Positions 1 to 9,723 of a stretch of DNA of 52,093 nt are shown piece by piece (positions within the stretch are counted from its first letter, which is position 1; each line of letters opens with the position of its first letter). The notes under the pieces are model-generated. The model saw only the letters and a program-made list of their open reading frames with translations, did not search any database and was not told where the DNA came from. A program made the translations under genes and the position numbers. Origin of the DNA: Bacteriovorax sp. Seq25_V (GTDB lineage: Bacteria; Bdellovibrionota; Bacteriovoracia; Bacteriovoracales; Bacteriovoracaceae); contig NZ_AUNI01000013.1 of the NCBI RefSeq assembly GCF_000447795.1, positions 1 to 52,093 on the forward strand, written 5' to 3'.

Positions 1-18
1 ACCACTGCGAGGGGGCAG

Positions 19-1353
19 TTAAGGGAGACTGGTCCTTCTTCTTAAGTCTTCGGGACACCGCACGTGCTCATAAGTTTTGATTGCATTGATGATTTCCTCA
101 GTCAGCTCTTGATCTGAAAAAGTTCTAATTCCTGACTTGTATCTAAAAGGAGACATCGAAAGAGTTGAATTGTACTTTGTATTTAGCTTCTTACAGATGA
201 CGCTTGCAACTTCTTTTGCCATGACTCTAAAAGTCGTATATTTTCCACCTAGGATCACATGCATATTATGCTTTGGTTGATAATACTTATGATTTCGTGC
301 TGTCTTGGCCCTATCATTTGTATCATCTTCTTTAACAAGAGGTCTAAGTCCTGCGAATTTGCCTACAACATGTTCGTGATTTACTTTTGCGTTAGGGAAG
401 TACTCATTTAAGTTCGCAAGTAGATAATCAACTTCTTCATCGCTTACTTGCATATCAAACTTGTTTCCGTTGTATTCAACTTCTGTTGTCCCAATTAGAA
501 TGTGATTTCTTTGCGGGATGACAAAAATTACTCTGCCATCCTTGGGTGTTAATACTAGTGGAGAGCTAATGTTGACTGAGTCCTTCTTTAGCCAGAGATG
601 ACTTCCTTTTGAAGGGAGAAGCTTGCGACTCCATTTGAAATCAGGATGATCAATAAGAAGTTCGTCTGTAAATGGGCCTGTTGCAAAGACAATTTCATTT
701 GCCGTTACTGTTTTCTCTGTATTGCTTAGTTCGTCGATGATTGTCGCAGTGACGGTGTTACCATTGAATCTGAAGCTTTTTAAGGAAGTGTGATTAATGG
801 CATCGCAATCACTATTAAGTGACCCGTCTGCAATAACTTCGATAGTTAGGCGAGCATCATCGACGATAGCGTCGTGGTAGACGCCGGCGCCTATTAGTCC
901 ATTACTTCTTATGTCTGGGAGTGCCTTAACTGTTTGATCCTTGTTGGTCATAAAAAAAGGCTTGTTGTGAAAACTAGAGAGTAGGTCATAAAGGAAGAGG
1001 CCACATCTAATCATCCATTTTGGCCTTAGTGAGTCGCTGAAGATTGGCAAATAGAAAGGAGATTCAAAGCATAGATGTGGAGCAATTCTTAGCCATAGGT
1101 TTTTTTCGTGAAGGGCTTCAAAAACTAGATCGAAGTCCATGTTTTCGAGGTAGCGAATGCCTCCATGTAGCATTTTAGAACTCTTTGAACTTGTCTGTGA
1201 GGAGAAGTCCTTTTTATCGATGAGAAGTGTTGAAACTCCGTTGAGACTTAGGTCCCTATAAATACCTGCACCGACAATTCCACCACCAATGATAAGACAA
1301 TCATAGTGATCTTTAATTTGATTTTGTGAATTAATCATGTTTTTGTTATCCAT
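19..1353 (-). CDS. glpD: FAD-dependent glycerol-3-phosphate dehydrogenase
   Basis: The protein (444 residues) oxidises glycerol-3-phosphate to dihydroxyacetone phosphate at the inner membrane and passes electrons to quinone. The N-terminus has the dinucleotide-binding motif IIGGGIVGAGIYRDL, followed by the GlpD-type stretch SSKMLHGGIRYLE. The middle has the family motif LLPSKGSHLW, and FAGLRPLV lies further on. The stop codon is in the window, so the C-terminus is complete. It is shorter than E. coli GlpD (501 residues), and the C-terminal helical domain looks reduced, ending RRRTSLP. The ATG overlaps the stop region of the upstream gene by 8 bases and has no clear Shine-Dalgarno sequence, so translation is probably coupled. 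It is the last visible gene of the operon that starts with the M23 peptidase. The family is clear; the short tail could be natural or a late truncation. Confidence 0.88.
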   Translation of the reverse strand: MDNKNMINSQNQIKDHYDCLIIGGGIVGAGIYRDLSLNGVSTLLIDKKDFSSQTSSKSSKMLHGGIRYLENMDFDLVFEALHEKNLWLRIAPHLCFESPFYLPIFSDSLRPKWMIRCGLFLYDLLSSFHNKPFFMTNKDQTVKALPDIRSNGLIGAGVYHDAIVDDARLTIEVIADGSLNSDCDAINHTSLKSFRFNGNTVTATIIDELSNTEKTVTANEIVFATGPFTDELLIDHPDFKWSRKLLPSKGSHLWLKKDSVNISSPLVLTPKDGRVIFVIPQRNHILIGTTEVEYNGNKFDMQVSDEEVDYLLANLNEYFPNAKVNHEHVVGKFAGLRPLVKEDDTNDRAKTARNHKYYQPKHNMHVILGGKYTTFRVMAKEVASVICKKLNTKYNSTLSMSPFRYKSGIRTFSDQELTEEIINAIKTYEHVRCPEDLRRRTSLP

Positions 1354-2842
1354 TTTTTTCGATAATCACTGCATCACCTGAACATTGAAGTTGATAGAGG
1401 GAGTCCCCGTCTTCTTCTTGATGATTAAGTACTGGAGTGAGAGTGTGCCCAATAGAGATAATTGCGTTGGCGCCTTTTTCAAAGGCCTGATCTTTGAGTG
1501 TTTTTATCATGAGGTCATAAATTTCTGTGGAAGAAATTTTGAATTCACTGACGTCGCCGTTGCCATCGAATTGAGTGGTTTGTTCACTTAGGTCCCCAAG
1601 CGAAACAAGGCGAGAAGTCGTGATGACTCCAATATGTTCGACAATTGTTGTTCCAGCTATTTGATGCTGCTTGGAAACAAGTAGGTCTTCAATAGAAAAT
1701 TTATGTTGTGCTTTTTTATATTTCTTATCTTTGTTTTGAAAGATACTTCTCTTGGTTACTAGGCCTTTGTTCTCATTCTCGTAAGAGCGACTAGGGTGGA
1801 TATCTTCTGATAGCCCAACTTGGATATCGACACAGTATTTTCTGAGCTTGGAGGCCAAGTAGATTGCACTATATTCTGAAATTTGGGCAATCAGGAGGTT
1901 CCCCAGCATCATTGATTGTTTGTAAATAGATTCATTGTCGCCAAGAAGGCCATGCTCATTGAGGATTGCTAGGATTGAATCGTGGACGTCTTCGCTTAAC
2001 AGATCTTTTAAAAGAATTGAGAAAGCGGGATTTCCACCGACTTGCACGCTACCGTATGAGATATTTTTTGCAAATTCTTTAACATCTTTAAAATCTTCTC
2101 GTGGTGCTGAGTCTGAAGATGATGAGTATGAAGGTGTTTCTTCGTGAATAACTTGTACGGCCGCTGGGGAGTCTGTAAAACTGTCCTCATCTTGCACTGA
2201 TTCATATGCGAGGTCTTGCTCTTCGTAGTCTTCCTCGTCCTCTGCAGAAAATTCATCGCCCGTATTATCTTCAAAGTCTTCTTCTGTATTGTCTTCGCTT
2301 AATTCAAAGCCGTCACTAAGCTCTTCTGTCTGTTCTTCAGGACTTTCTTCGTAGTCTGGGTAGGCGCTATCATCAAACTCGCTAGAGAATTCATTTTCTT
2401 CGGAGTCTGACTCTGAAGACATTTCAAATGAGTCTTCTGTATCATCTTCTGGCTCACCTAGCTCATCTAGCTCATTATTATCGTCGGAAGGAAACTCTGG
2501 GAACTCAGAATTTTGAAAAGACATTGTGGCATCTTCTACGTCTTCATCCGATTCACTTGGAATATCTGGGAATGCCAAATTTTCTTCATCTGAGTTATCA
2601 GTGAAATTATTATCTTCAGATTCATTACTGCTTAAATTAGGATTGAATTCTTGAAAATTATTGAAGTCCTCTGAGTCTTCATCGTCTTCAAGATCGTCGA
2701 GATTGGCAAGCGGAGCACCTATTGTCTCAATTGGTGGTGGTTCATCGTCAAAGAGAGAATCGGTCTCAGGATCCTCTTGGTGTAGAAATTCCGAGAGGTC
2801 TTCGATCCTTGTTAAATCTTCCTTGTTAGACTTTTTGCTCAT
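1346..2842 (-). CDS. Acidic protein with C-terminal YbjQ/UPF0145-like domain
   Basis: The protein has 498 residues. The first 245 or so are very rich in Asp, Glu and Ser (low complexity, probably disordered). A folded middle part follows (about 250-350). The last 110 residues resemble the YbjQ (UPF0145) family, with the pattern IAGTTIVEHIGVITTSR, then a helix with KTLKDQAFEKGANAIISIG. YbjQ-like domains form small beta-rich oligomers of uncertain role. There is no signal peptide or membrane segment, so it should be cytoplasmic. It lies 39 bases downstream of secA and overlaps glpD, so it is co-transcribed with a secretion gene. An AAGGA-type ribosome binding site precedes the ATG. The long acidic half is unusual for this family and could bind a basic partner; that is inference. 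Confidence 0.6.
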   Translation of the reverse strand: MSKKSNKEDLTRIEDLSEFLHQEDPETDSLFDDEPPPIETIGAPLANLDDLEDDEDSEDFNNFQEFNPNLSSNESEDNNFTDNSDEENLAFPDIPSESDEDVEDATMSFQNSEFPEFPSDDNNELDELGEPEDDTEDSFEMSSESDSEENEFSSEFDDSAYPDYEESPEEQTEELSDGFELSEDNTEEDFEDNTGDEFSAEDEEDYEEQDLAYESVQDEDSFTDSPAAVQVIHEETPSYSSSSDSAPREDFKDVKEFAKNISYGSVQVGGNPAFSILLKDLLSEDVHDSILAILNEHGLLGDNESIYKQSMMLGNLLIAQISEYSAIYLASKLRKYCVDIQVGLSEDIHPSRSYENENKGLVTKRSIFQNKDKKYKKAQHKFSIEDLLVSKQHQIAGTTIVEHIGVITTSRLVSLGDLSEQTTQFDGNGDVSEFKISSTEIYDLMIKTLKDQAFEKGANAIISIGHTLTPVLNHQEEDGDSLYQLQCSGDAVIIEKNG

Positions 2843-2881
2843 ATGCTTGCCATCCTTGGCGTTTAAATGTGAGGGGGCTAG

Positions 2882-5446
2882 TTAAGCCCCGTGACAATGT
2901 TTAAATTTCTTTCCTGATCCACATGGACAGTCGTCATTTCTTCCAACTTTTACTTGTCCTCTTTGAAGTGGAATCGCTCTTCTTGCTTCTGCTTCTGCTT
3001 GTTTTTCTTCAGCTTCTTGCATTGCTCTGTAAGCATCAAGTTGCTTTTGAAGCTCTTCTTCGTGCTTTCTTCTAAGCTCTGCAATTTCTTCTTCAGTATA
3101 AAGTCTTACTGAGAACATATTTCTTACAACACTCTTTTTAACTTCAACTCTGATTTCTTCAAATAGTCTGAAAGCTTCTCTCTTGTATTCAGTTAGAGGG
3201 TCTTTTTGAGCATATGCTTTAAGGTTGATACCTTCTTTCATATGGTCCATTGAAAGTAGGTGATCTTTCCAGTGCCCATCAAAAGTAGTGAGAAGAATTT
3301 CTCTTAGAGCAAGAGTAACTTGCTTTTCTTCATAAGCAGAAAGTTTCTTTTCAAGAATTTCGATTGCAGTATTTGCGAAATATTTATCGAGGTCACCTTC
3401 GTATTTTTGAGAGCACTCAAGGGCAGATATTTCGTAATCAGTGTTGAAAGTTGTTTTGAAACCATTTGCCATTTCATCCCATGGCCAGTTTTCAAGAGGT
3501 ACTTTCTTTTCAGTTCTATATGTATCGATTAGGTGAGAAGCAACGTCTTCTGTCATTTCTTTAACAAATCCCATATTGTCCATGTCTGATAGAATATCTT
3601 TTCTGATTCTATAGATGACTCGTCTTTGCTCGTTCATTACGTTGTCAAATTCAAGAAGGTGCTTTCTAATTTCAAAGTTGTGAGTTTCAACTTTTTTCTG
3701 TGCTTTTGCGATGGCGTTAGAGATCATCTTGTGCTCGATTGGCTCATCTTCTTCCATTCCAAGAGTTCCCATAACTTTTGAAATTCTATCACTTCCAAAA
3801 ATTCTCATAAGATCATCTTCGAGAGATAGGAAGAATTTTGAACGACCAGGGTCACCTTGACGACCTGAACGACCTCTTAGTTGGTTATCGATACGACGAG
3901 ACTCGTGTCTTTCTGTTCCAAGAATAAATAGACCACCTAGGGCCTTGACCTCGTCATTGATTTTAATATCTGTACCACGACCGGCCATATTCGTTGCAAT
4001 TGTGATTGCACCTTTTGTACCAGCATTCTTAATAATTTCGGCTTCTCTTCCGTGTTGCTTAGCATTTAGTACGTTGTGTGCAATACCTGCAGCTGTAAGC
4101 TCTTCAGATAAGTGCATTGAGCTGTCAATTGAAATGGTACCAACAAGAACAGGCTGACCTTTAGCGTGCAGTTCTTTGATAAGTTTCACGATTGCTCTGT
4201 GCTTCGCAGCTGTGTTTTTGTAGATAACATCTGCATCGTCAATTCTTGCAATCGGTAGGTTCGTTGGGATTACCACAACATCAAGGCTGTAGATCTTTTG
4301 AAATTCTTCTGCTTCAGTATCGGCAGTACCAGTCATCCCTGAAAGCGTTTCATACATTTTAAAGTAATTTTGAAATGTAATTGAAGCTAGAGTTTGGTTT
4401 TCACTTTTTAGTTCAACGCCTTCTTTTGCTTCGATTGCTTGGTGTAGACCATCAGACCAACGAGAACCAGTTTTTAATCGACCAGTGAACTCGTCAACGA
4501 TAATTACTTCACCTTCTTTAATAACGTAATCAACGTCAAGTTTAAATAGGTTGTGAGCACGTAGCGCCTGGTTTAAGTGGTGAAGAAGTTCTGAATTTTG
4601 AATATCGTAGAGGTTATCTACTTTCATCATTTCTTGAACTTTTAAAATACCTTCTTCTGTAAAGATTGCAGATTTTGATTTTTCATCAATTGTGAAGTGC
4701 TTTTCTACTTGTAGTTTTGGGATCACTCCATTTGCTACGTGATATAGTTTAGAGTCACCTTCACTTGGTCCTGAGATTAGTAGGGGAGTTCTCGCTTCAT
4801 CAATTAAAATCGAGTCAACCTCATCTACAATACAAAAATGGAAATCTCTTTGAACATAGTCATCAAGAGAGAATTTCATATTGTCTCTTAGATAATCGAA
4901 TGCGAATTCGTTATTTGTTCCGTAAGTAATATCTGATTGGTAAGCGGCTTTTCTATCTTCGTCACTCATGTCTGAAACAATACAACCAACAGTCATTCCT
5001 AACCAGTTGTAGAGTACACCCATTTCTTCCGCATCACGACTTGCAAGGTAGTCGTTAACTGTTACAAGGTGAGCACCTTTCCCCTCAAGGGCCTTAAGGT
5101 ACAGAGCAAGAGTCGCAGTTAGGGTTTTACCTTCCCCTGTCTTCATTTCTGCAATTTTACCTTCAAAAAGAACGATACCACCGATGATCTGTACATCGTA
5201 GTGTCTCATTCCCATTGCTCTTTTTGATGCTTCTCTTACTGTTGCGAAAGCTTCAGGAAGTATATCTCTGACTTTTGCACCATCTGCTAGCATTTTTTTT
5301 AGTTTTGGTGTTTGAGCTTTTAGTTCTTCATCGCTTAGTTTTTCCATCTCTGGTTCAAGAGAATTGATCTTTTGAACGAGTGGTTGCATTTTTTTGATAT
5401 CCCTATCATGTTTTGTGCCAAATAAAGCCTTCATTGGGTTTAGCAT
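2882..5446 (-). CDS. secA: Preprotein translocase ATPase SecA
   Basis: SecA is the motor that drives unfolded preproteins through SecYEG using ATP. The length of 854 residues is normal. The Walker A region reads MKTGEGKTLTATL, the DEAD-type Walker B region DEVDSILIDEARTPL, and the second helicase lobe has NMAGRGTDI and LRGRSGRQGDPG. The C-terminus carries the zinc-binding SEC-C tail CPCGSGKKFKHCH, which contacts SecB or the ribosome. A good ribosome binding site (AGGAG) stands just before the ATG. It begins 13 bases after the M23 peptidase gene ends, so the two are in one operon. Nothing is odd in the sequence. Confidence 0.98.
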   Translation of the reverse strand: MLNPMKALFGTKHDRDIKKMQPLVQKINSLEPEMEKLSDEELKAQTPKLKKMLADGAKVRDILPEAFATVREASKRAMGMRHYDVQIIGGIVLFEGKIAEMKTGEGKTLTATLALYLKALEGKGAHLVTVNDYLASRDAEEMGVLYNWLGMTVGCIVSDMSDEDRKAAYQSDITYGTNNEFAFDYLRDNMKFSLDDYVQRDFHFCIVDEVDSILIDEARTPLLISGPSEGDSKLYHVANGVIPKLQVEKHFTIDEKSKSAIFTEEGILKVQEMMKVDNLYDIQNSELLHHLNQALRAHNLFKLDVDYVIKEGEVIIVDEFTGRLKTGSRWSDGLHQAIEAKEGVELKSENQTLASITFQNYFKMYETLSGMTGTADTEAEEFQKIYSLDVVVIPTNLPIARIDDADVIYKNTAAKHRAIVKLIKELHAKGQPVLVGTISIDSSMHLSEELTAAGIAHNVLNAKQHGREAEIIKNAGTKGAITIATNMAGRGTDIKINDEVKALGGLFILGTERHESRRIDNQLRGRSGRQGDPGRSKFFLSLEDDLMRIFGSDRISKVMGTLGMEEDEPIEHKMISNAIAKAQKKVETHNFEIRKHLLEFDNVMNEQRRVIYRIRKDILSDMDNMGFVKEMTEDVASHLIDTYRTEKKVPLENWPWDEMANGFKTTFNTDYEISALECSQKYEGDLDKYFANTAIEILEKKLSAYEEKQVTLALREILLTTFDGHWKDHLLSMDHMKEGINLKAYAQKDPLTEYKREAFRLFEEIRVEVKKSVVRNMFSVRLYTEEEIAELRRKHEEELQKQLDAYRAMQEAEEKQAEAEARRAIPLQRGQVKVGRNDDCPCGSGKKFKHCHGA

Positions 5447-5459
5447 ATTTTCTCCTAAT

Positions 5460-6581
5460 CTAATCTAAAATGTAGTAAAGAGGATCCACTGGCGTTCCGT
5501 TAACGCGAACTTCATAGTGAAGGTGAGGACCTGTTGAAAGACCTGTGTTTCCTGTCTTTCCAATTAAATCACCTCTTTTAACTCTTTGTCCTTTTTTGAC
5601 AAGAAGCTGCGAGTTGTGAGCGTATAGTGTTTCTAGTCCATATCCATGGTCGATTTCGATATAGTAACCAAAACCAGGAGTCTTACTCGATGTTTTAACG
5701 ATTCCATCTGCAGGGGCGAGAATATCTGTTCCAACAGGGGCTCCAACATCAAGTCCTTCGTGCATCTTCACTCTATCTGAGTAGTGACTGACACGTGGGC
5801 CGTAGTAAGACGTAATCCAACCATATGACGGCAGTAGCGTCGGCGTGGACTTTAAAAATGAATCTTTATCTAAGAGGTATTGATCAAGGCCGTTAATCCT
5901 ATTTTCTAAGGCGCCAGCAATCTGTCTCATAATGGTAAAGCGATAATCGAAATAAGCAAAACTGATAGCGAGTTTAAAACTCTGCTTAATTAATTCGTTC
6001 CACTCTTTAGTATAACTATAACCAGTAAGAAGACCAAAGTTGGTCGCTATTTTACGTTCGTATAAATCTTTGATGTCTTGAAACTTTTCGACAGAGCTAA
6101 CTTCTTCGACTGTTTTTTTTACCTCAGAAATAAGGTCATCCTCTTCCGTAGGAAGGGAGATTGAGTCCGGAGAACGTTCACTTGGTGATTTGCCGCCATG
6201 AGAGTGGTCGTGGTCGAGATCTTTGGCCTCAATACCAGGGTTAAACTTTAAAGGCTTCGTTTGGTTAACGTCTTTAAAGCCAGTAATGACCCTCAATTTC
6301 TTTTCAAATTGTTGAACTCTCTCAATATCATCAGTGAGAGTGTTGAGTTTCATATTGAAGAGCTGAATCTGTTCTTTGAGTTGTCTATTTTCGATCGAAA
6401 GGTGTCTGTTTTCGTAAACTTGTCTAAGAATCTTCACATAGTCGTAACTTAGGATACCGATTATCGCCACAACAACCAAGATGAAGAAAATAAAACTATT
6501 GAATATTATTCGTGGAACCCTAAAGGACTTAACACCTTTTTCCTTTTCGGGAATTACCATGATTGTGTAAAAACGACTCAA
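5460..6581 (-). CDS. Membrane-anchored M23 (LytM-type) peptidase
   Basis: The 373-residue protein has a short cytoplasmic N-terminus, one membrane segment (about residues 25-47), a coiled-coil stretch (about 50-100), a linker rich in His, Asp and Ser, and a C-terminal M23 domain (about 255-373). The zinc and catalytic residues are visible: H274 and D278 in HEGLD, and H353/H355 in GPHLHYEVR. It probably cuts peptidoglycan cross-links or activates amidases at the division site. The start is TTG, chosen because GAGG lies 8 bases upstream and the family usually begins with a segment like FYTIMVIPEKEKG. A later ATG at 6560 would lose this. A promoter is visible at 6616-6644, and secA follows in the same operon. 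Confidence 0.9.
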   Translation of the reverse strand: MSRFYTIMVIPEKEKGVKSFRVPRIIFNSFIFFILVVVAIIGILSYDYVKILRQVYENRHLSIENRQLKEQIQLFNMKLNTLTDDIERVQQFEKKLRVITGFKDVNQTKPLKFNPGIEAKDLDHDHSHGGKSPSERSPDSISLPTEEDDLISEVKKTVEEVSSVEKFQDIKDLYERKIATNFGLLTGYSYTKEWNELIKQSFKLAISFAYFDYRFTIMRQIAGALENRINGLDQYLLDKDSFLKSTPTLLPSYGWITSYYGPRVSHYSDRVKMHEGLDVGAPVGTDILAPADGIVKTSSKTPGFGYYIEIDHGYGLETLYAHNSQLLVKKGQRVKRGDLIGKTGNTGLSTGPHLHYEVRVNGTPVDPLYYILD

Positions 6582-6615
6582 ATCCGTGACCTCGTAAACA
6601 ACTAATTATGAAAGC

Positions 6616-6644
6616 ATTTTAGTTTTCTTATTAGGTGTTTGCAA
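6616..6644 (-). promoter_or_regulatory. Candidate sigma-70 promoter for the M23-secA operon
   Basis: On the minus strand TTGCAA (6644-6639) is followed by 17 bases and TAAAAT (6621-6616). Transcription would start near 6609 and give a leader of about 28 bases before the TTG start. Both boxes match the consensus well and the spacing is ideal. Confidence 0.5.
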
Positions 6645-6663
6645 CTTGAAAAAGACAAAAATA

Positions 6664-7419
6664 CTATTGCGCAGCAGCGATGATGACCGAGATATTGTCT
6701 TGACCACCATTTTCATTGGCCTGTCGCACTAGTCTTTGGACGCAGTCTCTTATTTTTGTGAAGCTCAGTTTTTTACCGATTAGGTCTTTTTTAATCATAT
6801 AGATGATATCTTCATCTGATACTTTTCCGTGTAAACCGTCAGAACAGATAAGAAAGAAGTCGCCTTTTTTCAATTTATAATTGAAGACGTCAATTTTTAC
6901 ATTTTCTTCAAAGCCGACTGTGCGCGAAAGAATATTCTTATGAGGGTCTTCTAATGCTTGTTGTCTAGTATAAAGACCCATGTTCATTTTTTCTTGAACT
7001 AGTGAGTGATCTTTAGAGAGTTGAAAGATATTTTCACGACTAATCAAGTAGGCGCGAGAGTCTCCAACGTTACCAATAGTTACATTGTCGTCACCGAAAA
7101 TCATCGCAACCACAGTTGTTCCCATTCCTCTTAAAGTTTCGTCATTGTCAGCAAATCTTTTAATGTTGTTATTAGCATATAAGATTGCATCTTTCATGTG
7201 CTTGTCGCGTGCATTTTTAAGATCTACTGATTTGAGATACTCTGACATATGTTTGATGGCCATTGTTGATGCGAGTTCTCCTCCAGAGTGTCCTCCCATT
7301 CCGTCTGCTACAATATAGACATGGTCCGAGTTATTTAGATAAATCGAGTCTTGATTTGTATCTCTTTTTCTTCCGATATCGCTAATCCCTGCAGCTATAA
7401 ATTCCAAAATATTCTCCAT
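6664..7419 (-). CDS. PP2C-family Ser/Thr protein phosphatase
   Basis: The 251-residue protein is a stand-alone PPM/PP2C phosphatase of the PrpC/Stp type, which removes phosphate from Ser and Thr with two Mn or Mg ions. Metal-binding aspartates are visible in RDTNQDS, in VADGMGGHSGGE and in CSDGLHGKVSD, with a final D in NGGQDNISV. GNVGDSRAYL is also typical. It is soluble and complete. It lies divergent from the PrkA kinase module, with 210 bases between the starts, which makes it a plausible partner phosphatase (inference). No clear ribosome binding site precedes the ATG. The M23 gene lies 82 bases downstream with its own promoter. Confidence 0.93.
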   Translation of the reverse strand: MENILEFIAAGISDIGRKRDTNQDSIYLNNSDHVYIVADGMGGHSGGELASTMAIKHMSEYLKSVDLKNARDKHMKDAILYANNNIKRFADNDETLRGMGTTVVAMIFGDDNVTIGNVGDSRAYLISRENIFQLSKDHSLVQEKMNMGLYTRQQALEDPHKNILSRTVGFEENVKIDVFNYKLKKGDFFLICSDGLHGKVSDEDIIYMIKKDLIGKKLSFTKIRDCVQRLVRQANENGGQDNISVIIAAAQ

Positions 7420-7583
7420 CTGTGTATTTGAATATATTGGTTATATTTTCTAAAGGTGTGAAATTTTTGTCAAATTGGGGCAAAAAAAGTACCTGAACAA
7501 AATGGTGTCTTTTTGTCTCTATGTAATTTGTTAATTATATGCAATTTTTTTATGGTTTTACTTTGTTTATCCCCACAAGAGTG

Positions 7584-7589
7584 TATAAT
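7584..7589 (+). promoter_or_regulatory. Candidate -10 box upstream of prkA
   Basis: A consensus TATAAT preceded by TG lies 40 bases before the prkA ATG. No good -35 box is seen at normal spacing, so it may rely on an activator or an alternative sigma factor. The rest of the 210-bp gap (7420-7629) is AT-rich and holds no gene that I can support. Confidence 0.4.
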
Positions 7590-7629
7590 TAAATAGTATT
7601 AATGAACCACTCAAGGACGGGAGAGCTTC

Positions 7630-9690
7630 ATGAGTAAATTAAATGTAAAAGAATTCGTAAGTGAGCATTATAAAGTACAAGATTTTGCTCATCTAAACTG
7701 GTCTGGCTCGTTTCAAGATTATGTTAATCTTGTTTCTGAGAATCCTAAAATTGCTAGAAATGCCTTTCAAAGAATCCACGATATGATTATGTCATACGGG
7801 ACAAGTACGTATAACGAATACAAGAAAGAAATTACTCGTTATCACTTTTTTGATGATCCAAATAATAATGGAAAAGATGCTGTCTTTGGAATTGATGTTC
7901 ATTTAATGAAACTTGTGAACTTCTTTAAAGCTGCGGCCCTTGGCTATGGAACAGAGAAAAGGGTTCTTTTACTTCACGGTCCAGTTGGTTCTGCAAAGTC
8001 ATCTATTGCAAGAAATTTAAAGAAAGGCCTTGAGCATTATTCAAGAACTGACGATGGAGCTATATATACATTCGAATGGTATGATGCTGAAGAGAGCGAC
8101 ATTCTTGGCGGACAGAAAAACTTTCCATCACCAATGCATGAAGATCCATTAAAGCTTATTCCTGTTGAAATTAGAAAAACTTTCTTGGAACAAATTAATA
8201 AGGGCTTAAAGTCTGAAGACAAAGTAAAAATAAAAGGCGAAGTATGTCCGGCCGATAGATATATTCTTAACGAATATATGAAAAAATATAACGGTGATTT
8301 TAATAAAGTTGTTGAGAATCATGTACGTGTTAATCGTCTTATTCTAAGTGAGAAAGATAGATTAGGTATTGGTACATTCCAGCCAAAAGATGAGAAGAAC
8401 CAAGACTCAACAGAGTTAACAGGAGATATCAACTACAGAAAGATTGCTCAATATGGTTCAGATTCTGATCCTAGAGCGTTTAACTTCGATGGTGAGTTTA
8501 ATATTGCAAATAGAGGTATTATTGAATTTATCGAGATGTTAAAGTTAGATGTTGCTTTTCTTTATGACCTACTTGGTGCTTCACAGGAACAATCAATTAA
8601 GCCGAAAAAATTCGCGCAAACAGATATAGACCTTGTTATTCTTGGTCACACTAACGAGCCAGAATTTAGAAAGCTTCAAAATAATGAATTCATGGAAGCT
8701 TTAAGAGATAGAACTGTTAAAATCGATGTTCCATATATCACTAGGCTAGATAATGAAGTGAAAATTTATCAAAGAGATTTTAATAACGAAAAAATTCCAC
8801 ACGTTCACGTAGCTCCTCACACGCTTGAAATGGCTGCAATGTGGGCGGTACTGACTCGCCTTGAAGAGCCGAAGAAAGCTGATTTAACACTTCTTCAAAA
8901 AATGAAATTATATAACGGTAAAACATTGCTTGGTTATAATGAAGATAATGTTAAAGAACTTAGAAAAGAAGCGGTGAGAGAAGGACTTGAAGGAATTTCT
9001 CCACGTTATATTCAAGATAAGATTTCTAATGCTCTTGTTAAGCATGGTCACACTGGATCTTTAAATCCATTTATGATCTTTAATGAACTTGAGTCAGGTC
9101 TTAAGCATCACTCATTAATCAATTCTTCTGAGCAAGGTGAAAAGTTTAGAGAATTATTAGCAATCGTTAGAGAAGAGTATACTGACATTGTTAAAAATGA
9201 TGTTCAAAAGGCAATTTCACTTGATGAAACAGCAATTGAAACTCTCTGTGCTAACTACATCGATAACGTTAAGGCTTATACTCAAAAAGAAAAAGTTAGA
9301 AATAAGTACACTGGCAAGCTAGAAGAATCAGATGAGAGATTTATGAGAAGTATCGAAGAGAAAATCGATATTGCAGAATCTCGTAAAGATGACTTTAGAC
9401 GTGAAATCATGAACTATATTGGAGCGCTTGCAATTGAAGGTAAGCAATTTGATTATAAGATGAATGAAAGACTTCACCGTGCACTTGAATTAAAGCTTTT
9501 TGAGGATCAAAAAGATGCAATCAAACTTACAACAATTATTTCAAACGTTGTTGATAAGGAGACACAAGAGAAGATCGATATCATCAAGTCACGTCTAATC
9601 AAGAATTATGGTTACTGTGAGATATCTGCGACAGATGCTCTTAATTATGTTGCTAGTATTTTTGCAAAAGGAGATAGCGCTAAGTCTTAG
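7630..9690 (+). CDS. prkA: PrkA-type serine protein kinase (YeaG-like)
   Basis: The 686-residue protein belongs to the PrkA family: an AAA-type ATPase domain followed by a C-terminal PrkA domain. E. coli YeaG is the best-known relative and acts in nitrogen starvation and stationary phase. The P-loop GPVGSAKS is at residues 117-124, and [10 protein letters not shown] lies in the second half of the AAA domain. The family is also described as having AAA+ protease-like activity in Bacillus. It is somewhat longer than YeaG (644). A GGGAG ribosome binding site precedes the ATG. It heads a prkA-yeaH-spoVR operon, and an imperfect hairpin covers its stop codon. The assignment is secure; the substrate is unknown. 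Confidence 0.95.
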   Translation: MSKLNVKEFVSEHYKVQDFAHLNWSGSFQDYVNLVSENPKIARNAFQRIHDMIMSYGTSTYNEYKKEITRYHFFDDPNNNGKDAVFGIDVHLMKLVNFFKAAALGYGTEKRVLLLHGPVGSAKSSIARNLKKGLEHYSRTDDGAIYTFEWYDAEESDILGGQKNFPSPMHEDPLKLIPVEIRKTFLEQINKGLKSEDKVKIKGEVCPADRYILNEYMKKYNGDFNKVVENHVRVNRLILSEKDRLGIGTFQPKDEKNQDSTELTGDINYRKIAQYGSDSDPRAFNFDGEFNIANRGIIEFIEMLKLDVAFLYDLLGASQEQSIKPKKFAQTDIDLVILGHTNEPEFRKLQNNEFMEALRDRTVKIDVPYITRLDNEVKIYQRDFNNEKIPHVHVAPHTLEMAAMWAVLTRLEEPKKADLTLLQKMKLYNGKTLLGYNEDNVKELRKEAVREGLEGISPRYIQDKISNALVKHGHTGSLNPFMIFNELESGLKHHSLINSSEQGEKFRELLAIVREEYTDIVKNDVQKAISLDETAIETLCANYIDNVKAYTQKEKVRNKYTGKLEESDERFMRSIEEKIDIAESRKDDFRREIMNYIGALAIEGKQFDYKMNERLHRALELKLFEDQKDAIKLTTIISNVVDKETQEKIDIIKSRLIKNYGYCEISATDALNYVASIFAKGDSAKS

Positions 9691-9701
9691 GACTTTGCGC
9701 T
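9676..9701 (+). promoter_or_regulatory. Intercistronic hairpin over the prkA stop codon
   Basis: AGCGC-T-AAGTC (9676-9686) pairs with GACTT-T-GCGCT (9691-9701): 10 base pairs interrupted by one T-T mismatch, with a 4-base loop that contains the TAG stop. There is no T-run after it, so it is not a standard terminator. It may set relative expression or mRNA stability between prkA and yeaH. Confidence 0.45.
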
Positions 9702-9723
9702 CCCACTAAGCTTGGAGGCGTGA

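Noticed and set aside
2008-2274. 88-codon frame inside the acidic YbjQ-like gene, same strand, other frame
   Set aside because: Low-complexity acidic codons keep other frames open; no ribosome binding site.
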